27,702 bases of DNA from Chrysochromulina parva (Eukaryota; Haptophyta; Prymnesiales; Chrysochromulinaceae), in NCBI GenBank assembly GCA_002887195.1, contig PJAB01000399.1:1-27702 (forward strand), read 5' to 3'. A program made the translations under genes and the position numbers. Below are positions 8,329 through 16,040 of this stretch, piece by piece; position 1 is the first letter of the stretch, and each line of letters starts with the position of its first letter. Under the pieces are notes generated by a model. It was not told the DNA's origin and searched no databases. It saw only the letters and a program-made list of their open reading frames with translations.

Positions 8329-9027
8329 ATGGAAACTAACATGGCCCAGTTCATGCGCAGGATGATGGGACTGCCCGAATCCGCGCCTAACCCCAACGAC
8401 CCGGATCCAAATCTGCTGTTCTACATGAACGAGATCGAATCCAGGCCGGATGGCGCACTCATTGACATGATGCATGAGCAGTGGTGGGGCGACTTTGACC
8501 GGCTTGAGATGCATCATGGCTACATTCAGTGGCTATTCCCGGTCTTCGAGGCGGCCGGAATGAACTGGGAGTCATCGCCCCTCACGAAAGACGCCGCCAA
8601 GCAGATCCGAGAGAGCGAGGTAGCACAACAACGTGTTCTTAAGTCATACAAGCTGATGCTCAACTTCTACGGCTTTAAACTCGCTGACGAGATCACGGGT
8701 CGCCTCGAGCGCGACCCCGAGGTCTTCGAGAAAGGCATCGACAACCTCAACATGTCGAGTCACAATTACCTGCGCATCAGCAGGATCCTGATCTCGTTGG
8801 GCGAGCTCGGCTTCCACCGATACAAGAGGCCATTGCTCGAGGCGCTGACAGCCGAAGTGGAGAGCGGCACGCTTTCCAACGCGGCACGCTCACTCCACAC
8901 GTTTTGGCGGCCGCTCGTTGAGCAGGAGGATAGTGCGCCGTACCGTGCCAAGACCCTTGAGGACCCGGAGGACCGCGCCGAAGGCTGCCTCTTCCGCGAC
9001 GGCGGTGCCTTGCATCGCTTCCCCTAA
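8329..9027 (+). CDS. Opioid growth factor receptor (OGFr) conserved-domain protein
   Basis: 232 residues from ATG 8329; a second ATG five codons in is also possible. Residues about 25-205 match the OGFr conserved region. Key pieces are NLLFYMNEI near the start, HHGYIQWLFPVFEAAGMNWE (about 62-81; the family reads H-x-YIQWLFP...), the helix SYKLMLNFYGFKL, and NLNMSSHNYLRISRILISLG followed by ELGF (family SHNxLRITRILxSLxELGL). In vertebrates the full receptor is a perinuclear/nuclear protein that binds Met-enkephalin, but that ligand role is animal-specific. The conserved domain occurs widely in fungi and protists without known function, so no opioid role is implied. The protein is little more than the domain itself and lacks the animal C-terminal repeats. 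Its last 25 residues look unconserved. Confidence 0.88.
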   Translation: METNMAQFMRRMMGLPESAPNPNDPDPNLLFYMNEIESRPDGALIDMMHEQWWGDFDRLEMHHGYIQWLFPVFEAAGMNWESSPLTKDAAKQIRESEVAQQRVLKSYKLMLNFYGFKLADEITGRLERDPEVFEKGIDNLNMSSHNYLRISRILISLGELGFHRYKRPLLEALTAEVESGTLSNAARSLHTFWRPLVEQEDSAPYRAKTLEDPEDRAEGCLFRDGGALHRFP

Positions 9028-9349
9028 CCTTGGCCGCCTCCTTACTTCGCTCTTCGGACTACTTCTTTGCCGGAACGACCGCATCCTTCTCAGACTGCTT
9101 TGCCGCAGCGGCCAAGAATGAGTCAGCTTGATCACGCGTCTACAGTTTTTGTGGTTGAGTGTGTTTTCTGGTGCGAGTCTCTCCAAGATATCTATTGAAA
9201 GAGCATCTCAGAAGCGGGCATGCGCGACCCCCCTGCCCGTTGTGCATGTCCATTGAGCAATTGGGCCGACGCTCGACGGACTCGTATCCAAACGTATGCG
9301 TCGTTTGTCAGACATCTTCGAACCTAGTCTGGCCCGACCGCAAAAAATC
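9028..9349. other. Convergent 3' spacer between OGFr-domain and SDR genes
   Basis: 322 bp between two stop codons facing each other. Only short frames are present and none resembles a protein. There is no clear hairpin, repeat or AATAAA. Confidence 0.35.
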
Positions 9350-10246
9350 CTAAAACGCCATCCAGCCACCGTCCACCATGATCGTGGCGCCCGTGATGTA
9401 TTCGGTTGCCTCATGGCTCGCGAGCCAGCAGACGGCAGTGGCGACGTCGTTTGGTTGGCCCAGACGCGCGCATGGCGTGCGCTGTAAGGAGTATTGCGCA
9501 ACGGGACGAGCGGGGTCCTTAACGATCTTACCGGGCGCGACCGCATTGCAAGCAATTGAGTGCACTGCATAATCGACGGCGATCTGCTTTGTCATGTAGG
9601 CAGCCGCAGCCTTGGATGTGCCGTATGGAATGTTCCCAGGGCACGCCACCATTCCGTGCTGGGACGTGACGTTGATCACCTTGCCGCGAAGACCCGTTGC
9701 CAAGGACTTCTCCTGAGCCAAAAACTGCTTGACCGCCACTTGAGCGCCCAAGAAATAGCCCTTCTGGTTCACGGCCTGCACTCTGTCCCACTGCTCCTCA
9801 CTCACATCCAGCAGTCGCTGCGCACAGTGATGAGGCGGGTCGGTCAGGTCCACACATGCATTGTTGACCCAGATATCAAGCCGTCCCCATCGGCGCACTG
9901 CCTCTGCCACTACTTCTCGAAGGTCGTCTCGGCGCGTGACATCCCCTCGACAAAAGACTATGCTTGAATCAGCGGCCGTTGTTGGTACGCCGCCTTCCAA
10001 TGGTGTGTCACGTTGATCGACGATCACCACATGCGCACCCTTGGCCGCAGCACACAATGCTATGGCTCTCCCGATGCCGCTGCTGGCGCCCGTCACGACG
10101 ATCACAAGGCCTTCGAGCGCCTTGCCGCTGACCGGAATGTACTCATGTATTTGGCGTCGCACCCGGCGCCGAGTTAGTACGTATGCTACAGCAGCGCCCG
10201 CGGCCGCCGACGCCACGGTAGCCAGGTAGATGGGGGCATTGCTCAT
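9350..10246 (-). CDS. Membrane-anchored short-chain dehydrogenase/reductase (SDR)
   Basis: 298 residues from the ATG at 10246; an in-frame TTG two codons upstream is not a credible start. An N-terminal hydrophobic segment (about 6-25) followed by RRRVRR looks like a single membrane anchor with a cytosolic catalytic domain. Classical SDR motifs are complete: the nucleotide loop TGASSGIG (52-59), an acidic D77 at the end of strand 2 (VVIVDQRD) favouring NAD(H) over NADP(H), VNNAC (family NNAG, 127-131), the catalytic Ser at about 195 (NVTSQHG), and YGTSK with Tyr208 and Lys212. The C-terminal TGATIMVDGGW is the usual oligomer/substrate-loop end. The best generic fit is a glucose/3-oxoacyl-reductase-like SDR. 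The substrate is unknown. Confidence 0.9.
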   Translation of the reverse strand: MSNAPIYLATVASAAAGAAVAYVLTRRRVRRQIHEYIPVSGKALEGLVIVVTGASSGIGRAIALCAAAKGAHVVIVDQRDTPLEGGVPTTAADSSIVFCRGDVTRRDDLREVVAEAVRRWGRLDIWVNNACVDLTDPPHHCAQRLLDVSEEQWDRVQAVNQKGYFLGAQVAVKQFLAQEKSLATGLRGKVINVTSQHGMVACPGNIPYGTSKAAAAYMTKQIAVDYAVHSIACNAVAPGKIVKDPARPVAQYSLQRTPCARLGQPNDVATAVCWLASHEATEYITGATIMVDGGWMAF

Positions 10247-10500
10247 CGTCAAATTTCAAGTGTGAATATTCCTGCCCATCGCGCGGTCCCACCACGAATA
10301 TTCCTGCTGTTTCTGGTTCCGGAACCGGCGAGTCTCTCCTAACCGTCACTAAATCACAAACACAGCTCTCTCTCTCTCTCTCAATCGGCTGCACACTCAA
10401 TTGCGCTCTCGTGCACCAGGGGCGGCATCTAGGGGCGCCCAATTCGTGGGAGATGCCTCATCTCGTCACGTCACAACAATGCGCCGATACGGCGCCTGTA
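10247..10500. promoter_or_regulatory. SDR promoter with paired GAATATTCCTGC elements and CT tract
   Basis: GAATATTCCTGC occurs exactly at 10264-10275 and 10296-10307, 32 bp apart and 18-61 bp upstream of the SDR ATG. Each copy contains the palindrome GAATATTC. A 17-nt CT microsatellite follows at 10366-10382. The region also contains the 3' end of the next minus-strand gene's neighbour spacing, and no coding frame. Confidence 0.5.
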
Positions 10501-11907
10501 TCACCGTCTCACCTCGACCAGCACTTTCCGAATCTCGTCGACTGACAAGCCGAGTGTGTTCATGGCCGCGACTACCACGTTTCGCTCGTCGCTCGCAAGG
10601 GCTTCGGCGACCTCCGCGTCATGCTGGCTGGCTTTGGCGGCCTGGTTGAGCACAGCCTTGAGATCGTCCAGTGAGAGGCCATACTCGCGCATCGTCTTGG
10701 CAATGGAGTCTCGATTCGACTTGAGGTGCTGCCCGCGGCGTACCACATGGGGTAAATTGTCGAAGCTGGGCTCGTACTCGCGCTCTTCGTAGTTGATGTC
10801 ATCCATTTGACACAACCATAAGTCGATGCCGCCCGAGGCTGCCAAAGAGCCACCGTCGCCGACACTGCCGCCGCCGTATTTAGATCCAACGTGCGCCGCT
10901 GCTGCTGCCATCACCTCGGGTGCGGCCGCCGCCACCACGGCCGGGGCTAGGGAAGCTGAGAGGGAGGCAGTTGTCGACGTGGGCGCGGCTGCCAATACAG
11001 ATCCAAGGTGCGCCGCTGCTGCCGCCATCACCGCGGGTGCGGCGGCCGCCGCCACGGCCGGGGCTAGGGCAGCTGAGAGGGAGGCCGCTGTCGACGTGGG
11101 CGCGGCCGCGAGGATGAGATATTCTTTCTCTTTGGCATCACTGGCCGCCTTAGTGGTACGCTTCGTTCCGCCATCGGTACGCTTTGTTCCGCCGTCGGTA
11201 CGCTTCGTTCCGCCGCCATCGGTGCGCTTCGTTCCGCCATCGATCGTTCTTCCTCCGCCACCGCTTCCGTTGCCGCCGCCGCCGCCGCTGCTGATGCCGC
11301 CGCTGCTGCCGCCGCCGCTGCTGCCGCCGCCGCTGCTGCCGCCGCCGAGTGAAATCTCTTCGGTCGAGTGAAAGCTCTCCGGCGAGGCTTCGAGGCCCTG
11401 CTGCGCCGTTTTACGCTCCGCCGATCGGAGCGCCTTCTTCGCCCCTTCGGCCTGTGATGCCGACTTTGGACTCCGTGGACTCCGAGCCTTCTTCTTCGTC
11501 GTCTTCTTCTTCTTCTTGGCCTGCGCCCCTCCTCGACCTGTGCTGACAACCAAGGACTCTTCGTCCTCCTCCTCCTCCTCCTCTACAGGCGCGGGCTGCG
11601 TGAAGCCCGCGCTCTTAGGATGCTCGAAGCCGTCATAATGCTGCTGCTGAGAGAGAGCCTCCTCCACGCCACACTCCTTTGACTTCAACTTCTGCAGCGT
11701 CCACTCGTCAGGCACACACGTGATGCCGTGATGCCTGGCCAGCTCGACGAGATCCATCTTCGTCTTGGCATCCAGTATGAGTACAGGGTCGACAGAGAAC
11801 GCGCGGAGGATCAGCTTGATCTCCGGCGCCCTCAGGGCTTCGATCGAATTCGGCGATCCATTCAGGGCGGATACGGGCTCTTCAATCGGGAACGATTCGA
11901 TCGGCAT
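10501..11907 (-). CDS. Repeat-rich nuclear-type protein with SAP-like N-terminal motif
   Basis: 468 residues from ATG 11907; the frame reaches 12090 only through a TTG and a low-complexity GC tract. Residues 24-61 (LRAPEIKLILRAF...KMDLVELARHH) resemble a SAP-like two-helix motif of the kind that binds DNA or organises complexes; this is a pattern-level match. An acidic block (109-117) and a Lys block (131-140, a likely nuclear localisation signal) follow. Then come GGGSS repeats (188-207), four TDGGTKR-type repeats (222-250) and a 39-residue Ala-rich direct duplication (267-303 and 306-342). The C-terminus (about 395-466) contains two similar helical units, each with L-S-x-D-[DE]-[LI] (GLSLDDLKAVL and GLSVDEIRKVL). 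There is no signal peptide or membrane segment. No family is recognised with confidence. Confidence 0.7.
   Translation of the reverse strand: MPIESFPIEEPVSALNGSPNSIEALRAPEIKLILRAFSVDPVLILDAKTKMDLVELARHHGITCVPDEWTLQKLKSKECGVEEALSQQQHYDGFEHPKSAGFTQPAPVEEEEEEDEESLVVSTGRGGAQAKKKKKTTKKKARSPRSPKSASQAEGAKKALRSAERKTAQQGLEASPESFHSTEEISLGGGSSGGGSSGGGSSGGISSGGGGGNGSGGGGRTIDGGTKRTDGGGTKRTDGGTKRTDGGTKRTTKAASDAKEKEYLILAAAPTSTAASLSAALAPAVAAAAAPAVMAAAAAHLGSVLAAAPTSTTASLSASLAPAVVAAAAPEVMAAAAAHVGSKYGGGSVGDGGSLAASGGIDLWLCQMDDINYEEREYEPSFDNLPHVVRRGQHLKSNRDSIAKTMREYGLSLDDLKAVLNQAAKASQHDAEVAEALASDERNVVVAAMNTLGLSVDEIRKVLVEVRR
10882..11109 (-). repeat. 117-bp tandem duplication inside the SAP-like gene
   Basis: Two copies encode AAAPTSTAASLSAALAPAV-type segments ending HLGS/HVGS, at 11109-10999 and 10992-10882. 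The copies differ by a few substitutions and stay in frame. The encoded helix-forming Ala-rich unit is conserved better than the adjacent GGGSS filler. Confidence 0.75.
11170..11348 (-). repeat. Gly/Ser and TDGGTKR coding repeats
   Basis: Short tandem arrays encode four TDGGTKR-like heptads and then GGGSS units. The array is trinucleotide-rich and prone to slippage, so its copy number probably varies between strains. Confidence 0.65.
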
Positions 11908-12106
11908 TTTCCAGCAAGGTTTGTCGTCTAGCAGCGGCCGCACGTCGCAGTCACTTATTACCCGCGGCGCGCGTTGTGCTTGCGACGCGGGACCCGACCC
12001 CGGGCCCCGGCGCGCACACACACAGCACAACCTTCGCGCGGAAGAGGAAACTTCGCAACTTGCGATTTTCCGCGAGTAAATTTGGTCCAATTTTCAGCAG
12101 TTTTGT
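11908..12106. promoter_or_regulatory. Leader/spacer between MPLKIP-like and SAP-like genes
   Basis: 199 bp on the minus strand, very GC-rich with a GGGCCCGGGG-type block and a TGTGTGTG run. It carries the 3' end of the MPLKIP-like gene and the promoter of the SAP-like gene. It reads as open frame only by way of TTG. Confidence 0.3.
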
Positions 12107-12853
12107 TCAAAGTTGCACCCCAGTTGGCAAGTCCAACATGGGCGGTGGCAGCGTGAGACGGCATCGCTTGGGCGGCTGCGGCTCCTCCACTCTCTTCTCC
12201 GTCGCCTCATGCTCGTCATGCTCACTCTCGTCAGGCTCTTGGGCCTCCTGCGAGCTGTGCGCTACCGGGTACGATTCTTCAACAATCGAGCGTACCCGGC
12301 TCAGGCTCTGGAGCACAACTGGTAACAGCCGGCGCGCGCACGTCGGGTCGTCGACGACACGCAAGAGCTCGTGGAGCTCGGCAGCAGTCGAGATGAGGCG
12401 CGCACACTCGTGCTCTGAGGGCATGAGCAGCTGCTGTGAAGGGGAGGGCAGCTGCTCAGGCGGTGGTGATGGTAGCATGACTGGTGGTAGTGTACGGTCA
12501 AAGTCCATCGGAGCCGAGCAGTGCTGCGGGGCAGCCGCCATCGTGGCAAATGGAAACACTGGCGGCTCGTCGGGCAGGAGGGTGCGCCACGGATTCTCGA
12601 CCATTGATGGACTATAGAAGACTTCCGCGGCGATGTCCCTGCCAGAACTTGTGCCACTGCCGTGGTGGTTGCGGCTGCCGCCGCCTCCGTTGCGATAACC
12701 CCTGCCGCCACCCTTGCCGCCGCCGAAACCCTTGTTGCTGCCACCGCCCTTGCCGCCACCGCCCTTGCCGCCACCGCCCTTGCAGCCTCTGCCACTCGAT
12801 TCTCCGGGTTGCCACCAGATTGGAGGTGGCGGGAATGGCGGCGGACCTTGCAT
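12107..12853 (-). CDS. MPLKIP/TTDN1-like Gly/Pro-rich protein
   Basis: 248 residues from ATG 12853; the frame continues to 12949 only through a TTG inside the CAAGT repeats. The N-terminus is MQGPPPFPPPPIWWQPG followed by a Gly/Lys-rich disordered stretch with aromatic residues (about 24-70). The key segment is AEVFYSPSMVENPWRTL (about 76-92), which matches the short conserved core of MPLKIP/TTDN1 (human: Y-F-K-P-S-M-L-E-D-P-W). The overall order, a Gly/Pro/aromatic-rich N-terminus followed by the SMxExPW core, also fits. Human MPLKIP is a nuclear protein linked to a form of trichothiodystrophy and, as I recall, to lariat debranching via DBR1. Unlike the human protein, which nearly ends after the core, this one continues for about 155 residues, with a helical part (147-195), an acidic stretch and the basic PPKRCR. 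Assignment rests on one short motif plus layout. Confidence 0.7.
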   Translation of the reverse strand: MQGPPPFPPPPIWWQPGESSGRGCKGGGGKGGGGKGGGSNKGFGGGKGGGRGYRNGGGGSRNHHGSGTSSGRDIAAEVFYSPSMVENPWRTLLPDEPPVFPFATMAAAPQHCSAPMDFDRTLPPVMLPSPPPEQLPSPSQQLLMPSEHECARLISTAAELHELLRVVDDPTCARRLLPVVLQSLSRVRSIVEESYPVAHSSQEAQEPDESEHDEHEATEKRVEEPQPPKRCRLTLPPPMLDLPTGVQL

Positions 12854-13299
12854 GCCACACCTGCACGGCACGGCTGCGAGCCTCTCGAGTTCACTCACCA
12901 CACGCACTCCACACACGATCGATCTCCCAGCACTATCAAGACAAGTCAAGTCAAGTCAAGTTTCATGTCACGTCCTTGGAACCGTCATCATCAACGCACG
13001 AGTCAAGTCTAATCAAGTCAAGGCGAGGCTTCCTGTAATAGGTTGTCTGTTGTTTATGATGTGACTGTACCCGTACAATGTAACTTGACTTGACTATTTG
13101 CAACTTGACTTGAAAAATTGAACGAGCGAAAATGACTTCCCCAGCTCCGTCCCGCCCTCCAGGGGCTCTTCAAAGACTCGACAGGCCCCCCACCGTCTTC
13201 TTCTCTCTCGACGAAACTTGATTTGACTTGCCTTGACATGCAACGGGGAGCGGTTTTGATCGAAGAGCTCGTGTTTGTGCCCGCGCGTCGGCGCCTCAA
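12854..13299. promoter_or_regulatory. Bidirectional spacer with CAAGT and inverted ACTTG arrays
   Basis: 446 bp between the MPLKIP-like (-) and ankyrin/WW (+) genes. Four perfect tandem CAAGT pentamers span 12942-12961, with more copies at 13001-13022. The reverse complement ACTTG appears as arrays at 13083-13095, 13102-13113 and 13216-13230. The arms could pair for about 13 bp. No convincing coding frame is present, although a 5' exon of the ankyrin gene cannot be excluded. Confidence 0.5.
12942..13230. repeat. Inverted pentanucleotide arrays, (CAAGT)n and (ACTTG)n
   Basis: Left arm CAAGT units at 12942-12961 and 13001-13022; right arm ACTTG units at 13083-13095, 13102-13113, 13216-13220 and 13226-13230. 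The centre (13023-13082) is unique sequence. Confidence 0.75.
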
Positions 13300-14355
13300 A
13301 TGCACTTGCCACCACGCCGAACGTCAAGGCAAACTCAGCAGCTGCACGCATCACTACTTGCTGCAGCCTCGTGCGGTGCAGCTGAGCGCGACGAAGAGGG
13401 CCGTCTGCCGCTCCATGTGGCTGCATGGCACGCGGCGCCGGCGCACGTGATCAAGGCGCTAGTTGAGGCCTATCCAGCCGCGACGGCGGAAACCTCCACG
13501 GGATCGGAGTGGCGTCCGCTCCACATTGCATTGCAGGCGCGGGCTCCGGCAGAGTCAGCCCTTGCGCTGCTGGCGGCGTACCCGGCAGCAGCGAGCGAGC
13601 CAGCACCATACGGCTGGTTGCCTTTGCACCTCGCTGCGAGGCGTGGCGCAAGCGAGAGTGTGCTACGTGCCTTGCATGACGCTTATCCTGCCGCAGCACG
13701 CACAGCGTGCGAGAGCGGCGACACACCCCTCGCGCTCGCTCGCAAAAACGGCCAGTCCGACGCGGCGCGCGTGCTGCAGGAGATTGAACGGCGGCATGAA
13801 GCACGGCTGCAGGAGGAGGATCGTGAGCGCGAGAAGCTCTGGTGGCAGCAGAAGGACGAGGAGCACCGGCGCGCCCTCGAGGACATTGTGCGCCAGCGCA
13901 CGAAGGAGCAACAGCTAGCACTCGCGATGGGCCTGGACGAGGGGCAGCAGCGCCGGATAGAAGCTGACGCGGCCCGCGAGGCGGCGATGATGGAGCAGGT
14001 GCGCAAGCTCAAGGAGCAACTCGAGCACGAGAAGACCGAGCGCGAGTACCAGGAGCAGCTCGTCGCGTACGAAAAGGAGGAGACGGAGCGCTTGCAGCGC
14101 AAGCTCGAGCAGGCGGGCCAGCACAAGTCCGCGGCGTCGGGCGCAGCGCCGATGCAGGGCAAGGGTGGTGGTGATGGTGATGTTGGAGGTGGTCGTGGTG
14201 GTGGTGGTCGTGGTGGACAAGAGGAAAATGCGGGAAGAGCCGGCAGCGGCGGCGGCGGCGGCGCATGGCAAGCGAAAACGGCCAAGAGCGGCCGGACGTT
14301 TTGGTACAACGCGTCGACGGGCGTGTCAACTTGGAGCGATCCAGGTTCGGGGTGA
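13300..14355 (+). CDS. Ankyrin repeat, coiled-coil and C-terminal WW domain protein
   Basis: 351 residues from ATG 13300, the first ATG after an in-frame stop at 13234-13236. Ankyrin repeats fill about 30-160. The cores are GRLPLHVAAWHAAP (34-47), WRPLHIALQARAP (71-83), GWLPLHLAARRGAS (105-118) and GDTPLALARKNG (140-151), each followed by a helix ending in A-YPAA. A long charged coiled coil runs about 160-275 (EIERRHEARLQEE... to TERLQRKLEQ). Within it, KEQQLALAMGLDE (202-214) faintly resembles a ubiquitin-interacting motif. A Gly-rich linker (288-321) leads to a WW domain at 321-350, with Trp323, the aromatic FWY at 334-336, Trp345 and Pro348 in place. WW domains bind Pro-rich ligands and ankyrins bind proteins, so an adaptor role is inferred. 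The first repeat looks partly degenerate, so an upstream exon could exist. Confidence 0.85.
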   Translation: MHLPPRRTSRQTQQLHASLLAAASCGAAERDEEGRLPLHVAAWHAAPAHVIKALVEAYPAATAETSTGSEWRPLHIALQARAPAESALALLAAYPAAASEPAPYGWLPLHLAARRGASESVLRALHDAYPAAARTACESGDTPLALARKNGQSDAARVLQEIERRHEARLQEEDREREKLWWQQKDEEHRRALEDIVRQRTKEQQLALAMGLDEGQQRRIEADAAREAAMMEQVRKLKEQLEHEKTEREYQEQLVAYEKEETERLQRKLEQAGQHKSAASGAAPMQGKGGGDGDVGGGRGGGGRGGQEENAGRAGSGGGGGAWQAKTAKSGRTFWYNASTGVSTWSDPGSG

Positions 14356-14671
14356 GGCGCACCGCGCGGCAGGGGTCGCCGACGGGTTTGCTCCTATTTG
14401 CTGCGCCTTTAAAGGCGTTGCCTCTGATCTTTCTAGGACACCAACACCTAGAAAAAGAGCCCGCGGCCGCATATTATGATTTTTGTATTTAGATATTAAC
14501 GATTGTGCACCACAAGATGAGGCTTAAGATGACCGGCTAGCCTCTCAAATGGACCCAGGTTCTCGCAGCGTACGGCCGGTGGGCGTGGGGGGCACACTCA
14601 CATACAGCAGAGTAACTATGCAGTATCTGACTCAGGGAGCAATTTATCTACACACAGTATAGCTGTATCTC
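14356..14671. other. Convergent 3' spacer with a 14-bp palindrome
   Basis: 316 bp between facing stop codons of the WW and coiled-coil genes. CGCCTTTAAAGGCG at 14404-14417 is a perfect palindrome about 50 bp past the plus-strand stop. AT-rich stretches occur near 14470-14510. No coding frame is convincing. Confidence 0.35.
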
Positions 14672-15985
14672 TCAGTCCTCATCCGCGGGTGCCCCTGCCA
14701 ACGGATTCGGAGGGGCCGCATCGCCCTTGACGTTGCGCGCCCTCGGCTTCTTGGGCTTCCTTGCCCGCCCGATGCCAGGAAGCGCGACCTCCTCGTCCTC
14801 TGCTGCCTGCACCTCCGCCGGAGCGGCTAGCGGAGCGGCCACCACAGCCGGTTGGCTTGGCTCGTAGGTGACGGGTATTTGCAATGGTACCAGCATGCCC
14901 GCGGCGGCCCACGTCTTACGCGTCGTGGCTTGGGTGCGCTTGGCGACGAGCTTCTTGAGATCATTCGCCGCGCTCTCGGCGCTCATCTCAAGCGCCGCGG
15001 CACGTTCCTCCCTCTGGCCCAGCGTCGTCTCGAGCGTTCGCACCTTCTCTGCAAGGGCGAGCACGTAGTCGGCGAGCCGACCGGCGAGCTCGTCATCGGC
15101 CGCGGGTATCGACTGCTGCGGCTTCAGGCCCTCGGTCTTGAGAAACGGCGCAAGGACCGTGCGCACGCGCAGCAGCCGTTTCGCGAGCGCACTCGCCTCA
15201 CGCTCGGCGTGTGTCTTCGCGCTCGAGCTCGCGTTGATCTCGCGACGGAGCCGGTCTACCTCCGCCTGGAACGCTTGGCGCACGGGCGAGGGCTTGACGA
15301 GCGCCTCGAGCTCTTCAAGCTCTGCACGCTTGATCTCGAGCTGCTGCTGCACCATCTTCAGCTCGCTCTTGAGCTCCTTCACCTGGCGCACCTTGTCGCG
15401 CTTCTCGTTCTGCAGCTTCTCCAAGTGGATGCGCGCGCCGTCGTTGCGCGCGATCGCCTCCTCGAGCTCACTGTTCTCGCGCATGAGCGTCTTGATCTCC
15501 TCGGCGATCGCGTCGTCTGCGCCACTGCGCAGCGCCACGCTCGGCAGCGTCAGCTGATCTGGGATGACGACCCTTTGCGATGCCGCCCGCTGAAGCTTAT
15601 CGAGTCGCTTGGTCGACGCCTGCCGATCCTTTAGCACCTGTGATAGCCGCGACTGAGCTTGTTGCACATTTCGCCGTGCCTGATCGCGCTTGCGCCGCGC
15701 GTCGGCGAGCAGTGCATCAGGTAGTTTGCCGCTGGAGTCAGCCGCCTCGAGGTTGCGCCCCTCGCGCAGCCGAGCATTGATGTCGCTCTCCGCGGCAAGC
15801 AGCGCGTCGATCTGCATCTGGGTCGACTCATCCACATCGCCGTCCCATGTGGCCACCACAGGGGCCAGCTCAGTTGAGGAAGAATGAGCAGGAGCGTCCG
15901 ACATAACAGTGGCCTCCCAACTTTGCGTTTCATTCACAGAATGGAGTCCGAGTCTCGACAAAATAACAGTGGAGAGGTCGACCAT
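14672..15985 (-). CDS. Coiled-coil protein of unknown function
   Basis: 437 residues from ATG 15985, which has A at -3 and G at +4. A second ATG at 15904 would give 410 residues and a larger divergent promoter. The central region (about 70-365) is dominated by heptad-like, charged helix: repeated Arg/Lys/Glu/Gln with Leu at regular spacing, for example LMRENSELEEAIARN and LKSELKMVQQQLEIKRAEL. There are short breaks near 165 (VVIPDQLTLPSVAL) and 245 (KPSPVRQAF). The C-terminus is Pro/Ala-rich, then basic (RARKPKKPRARNVKG), then acidic (PADED). There is no signal peptide, membrane segment or enzymatic motif. Such proteins are usually structural or scaffolding (cytoskeleton, centrosome, Golgi), but no family can be named. 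It diverges from the TPR gene. Confidence 0.8.
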   Translation of the reverse strand: MVDLSTVILSRLGLHSVNETQSWEATVMSDAPAHSSSTELAPVVATWDGDVDESTQMQIDALLAAESDINARLREGRNLEAADSSGKLPDALLADARRKRDQARRNVQQAQSRLSQVLKDRQASTKRLDKLQRAASQRVVIPDQLTLPSVALRSGADDAIAEEIKTLMRENSELEEAIARNDGARIHLEKLQNEKRDKVRQVKELKSELKMVQQQLEIKRAELEELEALVKPSPVRQAFQAEVDRLRREINASSSAKTHAEREASALAKRLLRVRTVLAPFLKTEGLKPQQSIPAADDELAGRLADYVLALAEKVRTLETTLGQREERAAALEMSAESAANDLKKLVAKRTQATTRKTWAAAGMLVPLQIPVTYEPSQPAVVAAPLAAPAEVQAAEDEEVALPGIGRARKPKKPRARNVKGDAAPPNPLAGAPADED

Positions 15986-16040
15986 TTTGACGAAGCATAC
16001 CCTTCATGTTTTGGATTTGCCTCAAGTGTGCGCGATAAGA
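15986..16040. promoter_or_regulatory. Very short divergent promoter (55-136 bp)
   Basis: The gap between the coiled-coil (-) and TPR (+) ATGs is 55 bp using ATG 15985, or 136 bp using ATG 15904. ATAACAGTGG occurs twice nearby (15903-15912 and 15963-15972). Either the downstream ATG is used or the two core promoters overlap. Confidence 0.35.

Noticed and set aside
8163..8396. N-terminal extension of RBM42
   Set aside because: Begins with TTG, overlaps the divergent OGFr gene and translates promoter repeats.
9300..9320. GGTTCGAAG on the minus strand, resembling a tRNA B box
   Set aside because: No A box at the right distance and no cloverleaf stems. No tRNA found anywhere in the window.
12942..13230. 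CAAGT/ACTTG arrays as a CRISPR or transposon
   Set aside because: Units are 5 bp without regular spacers, and there is no transposase or clear target-site duplication.
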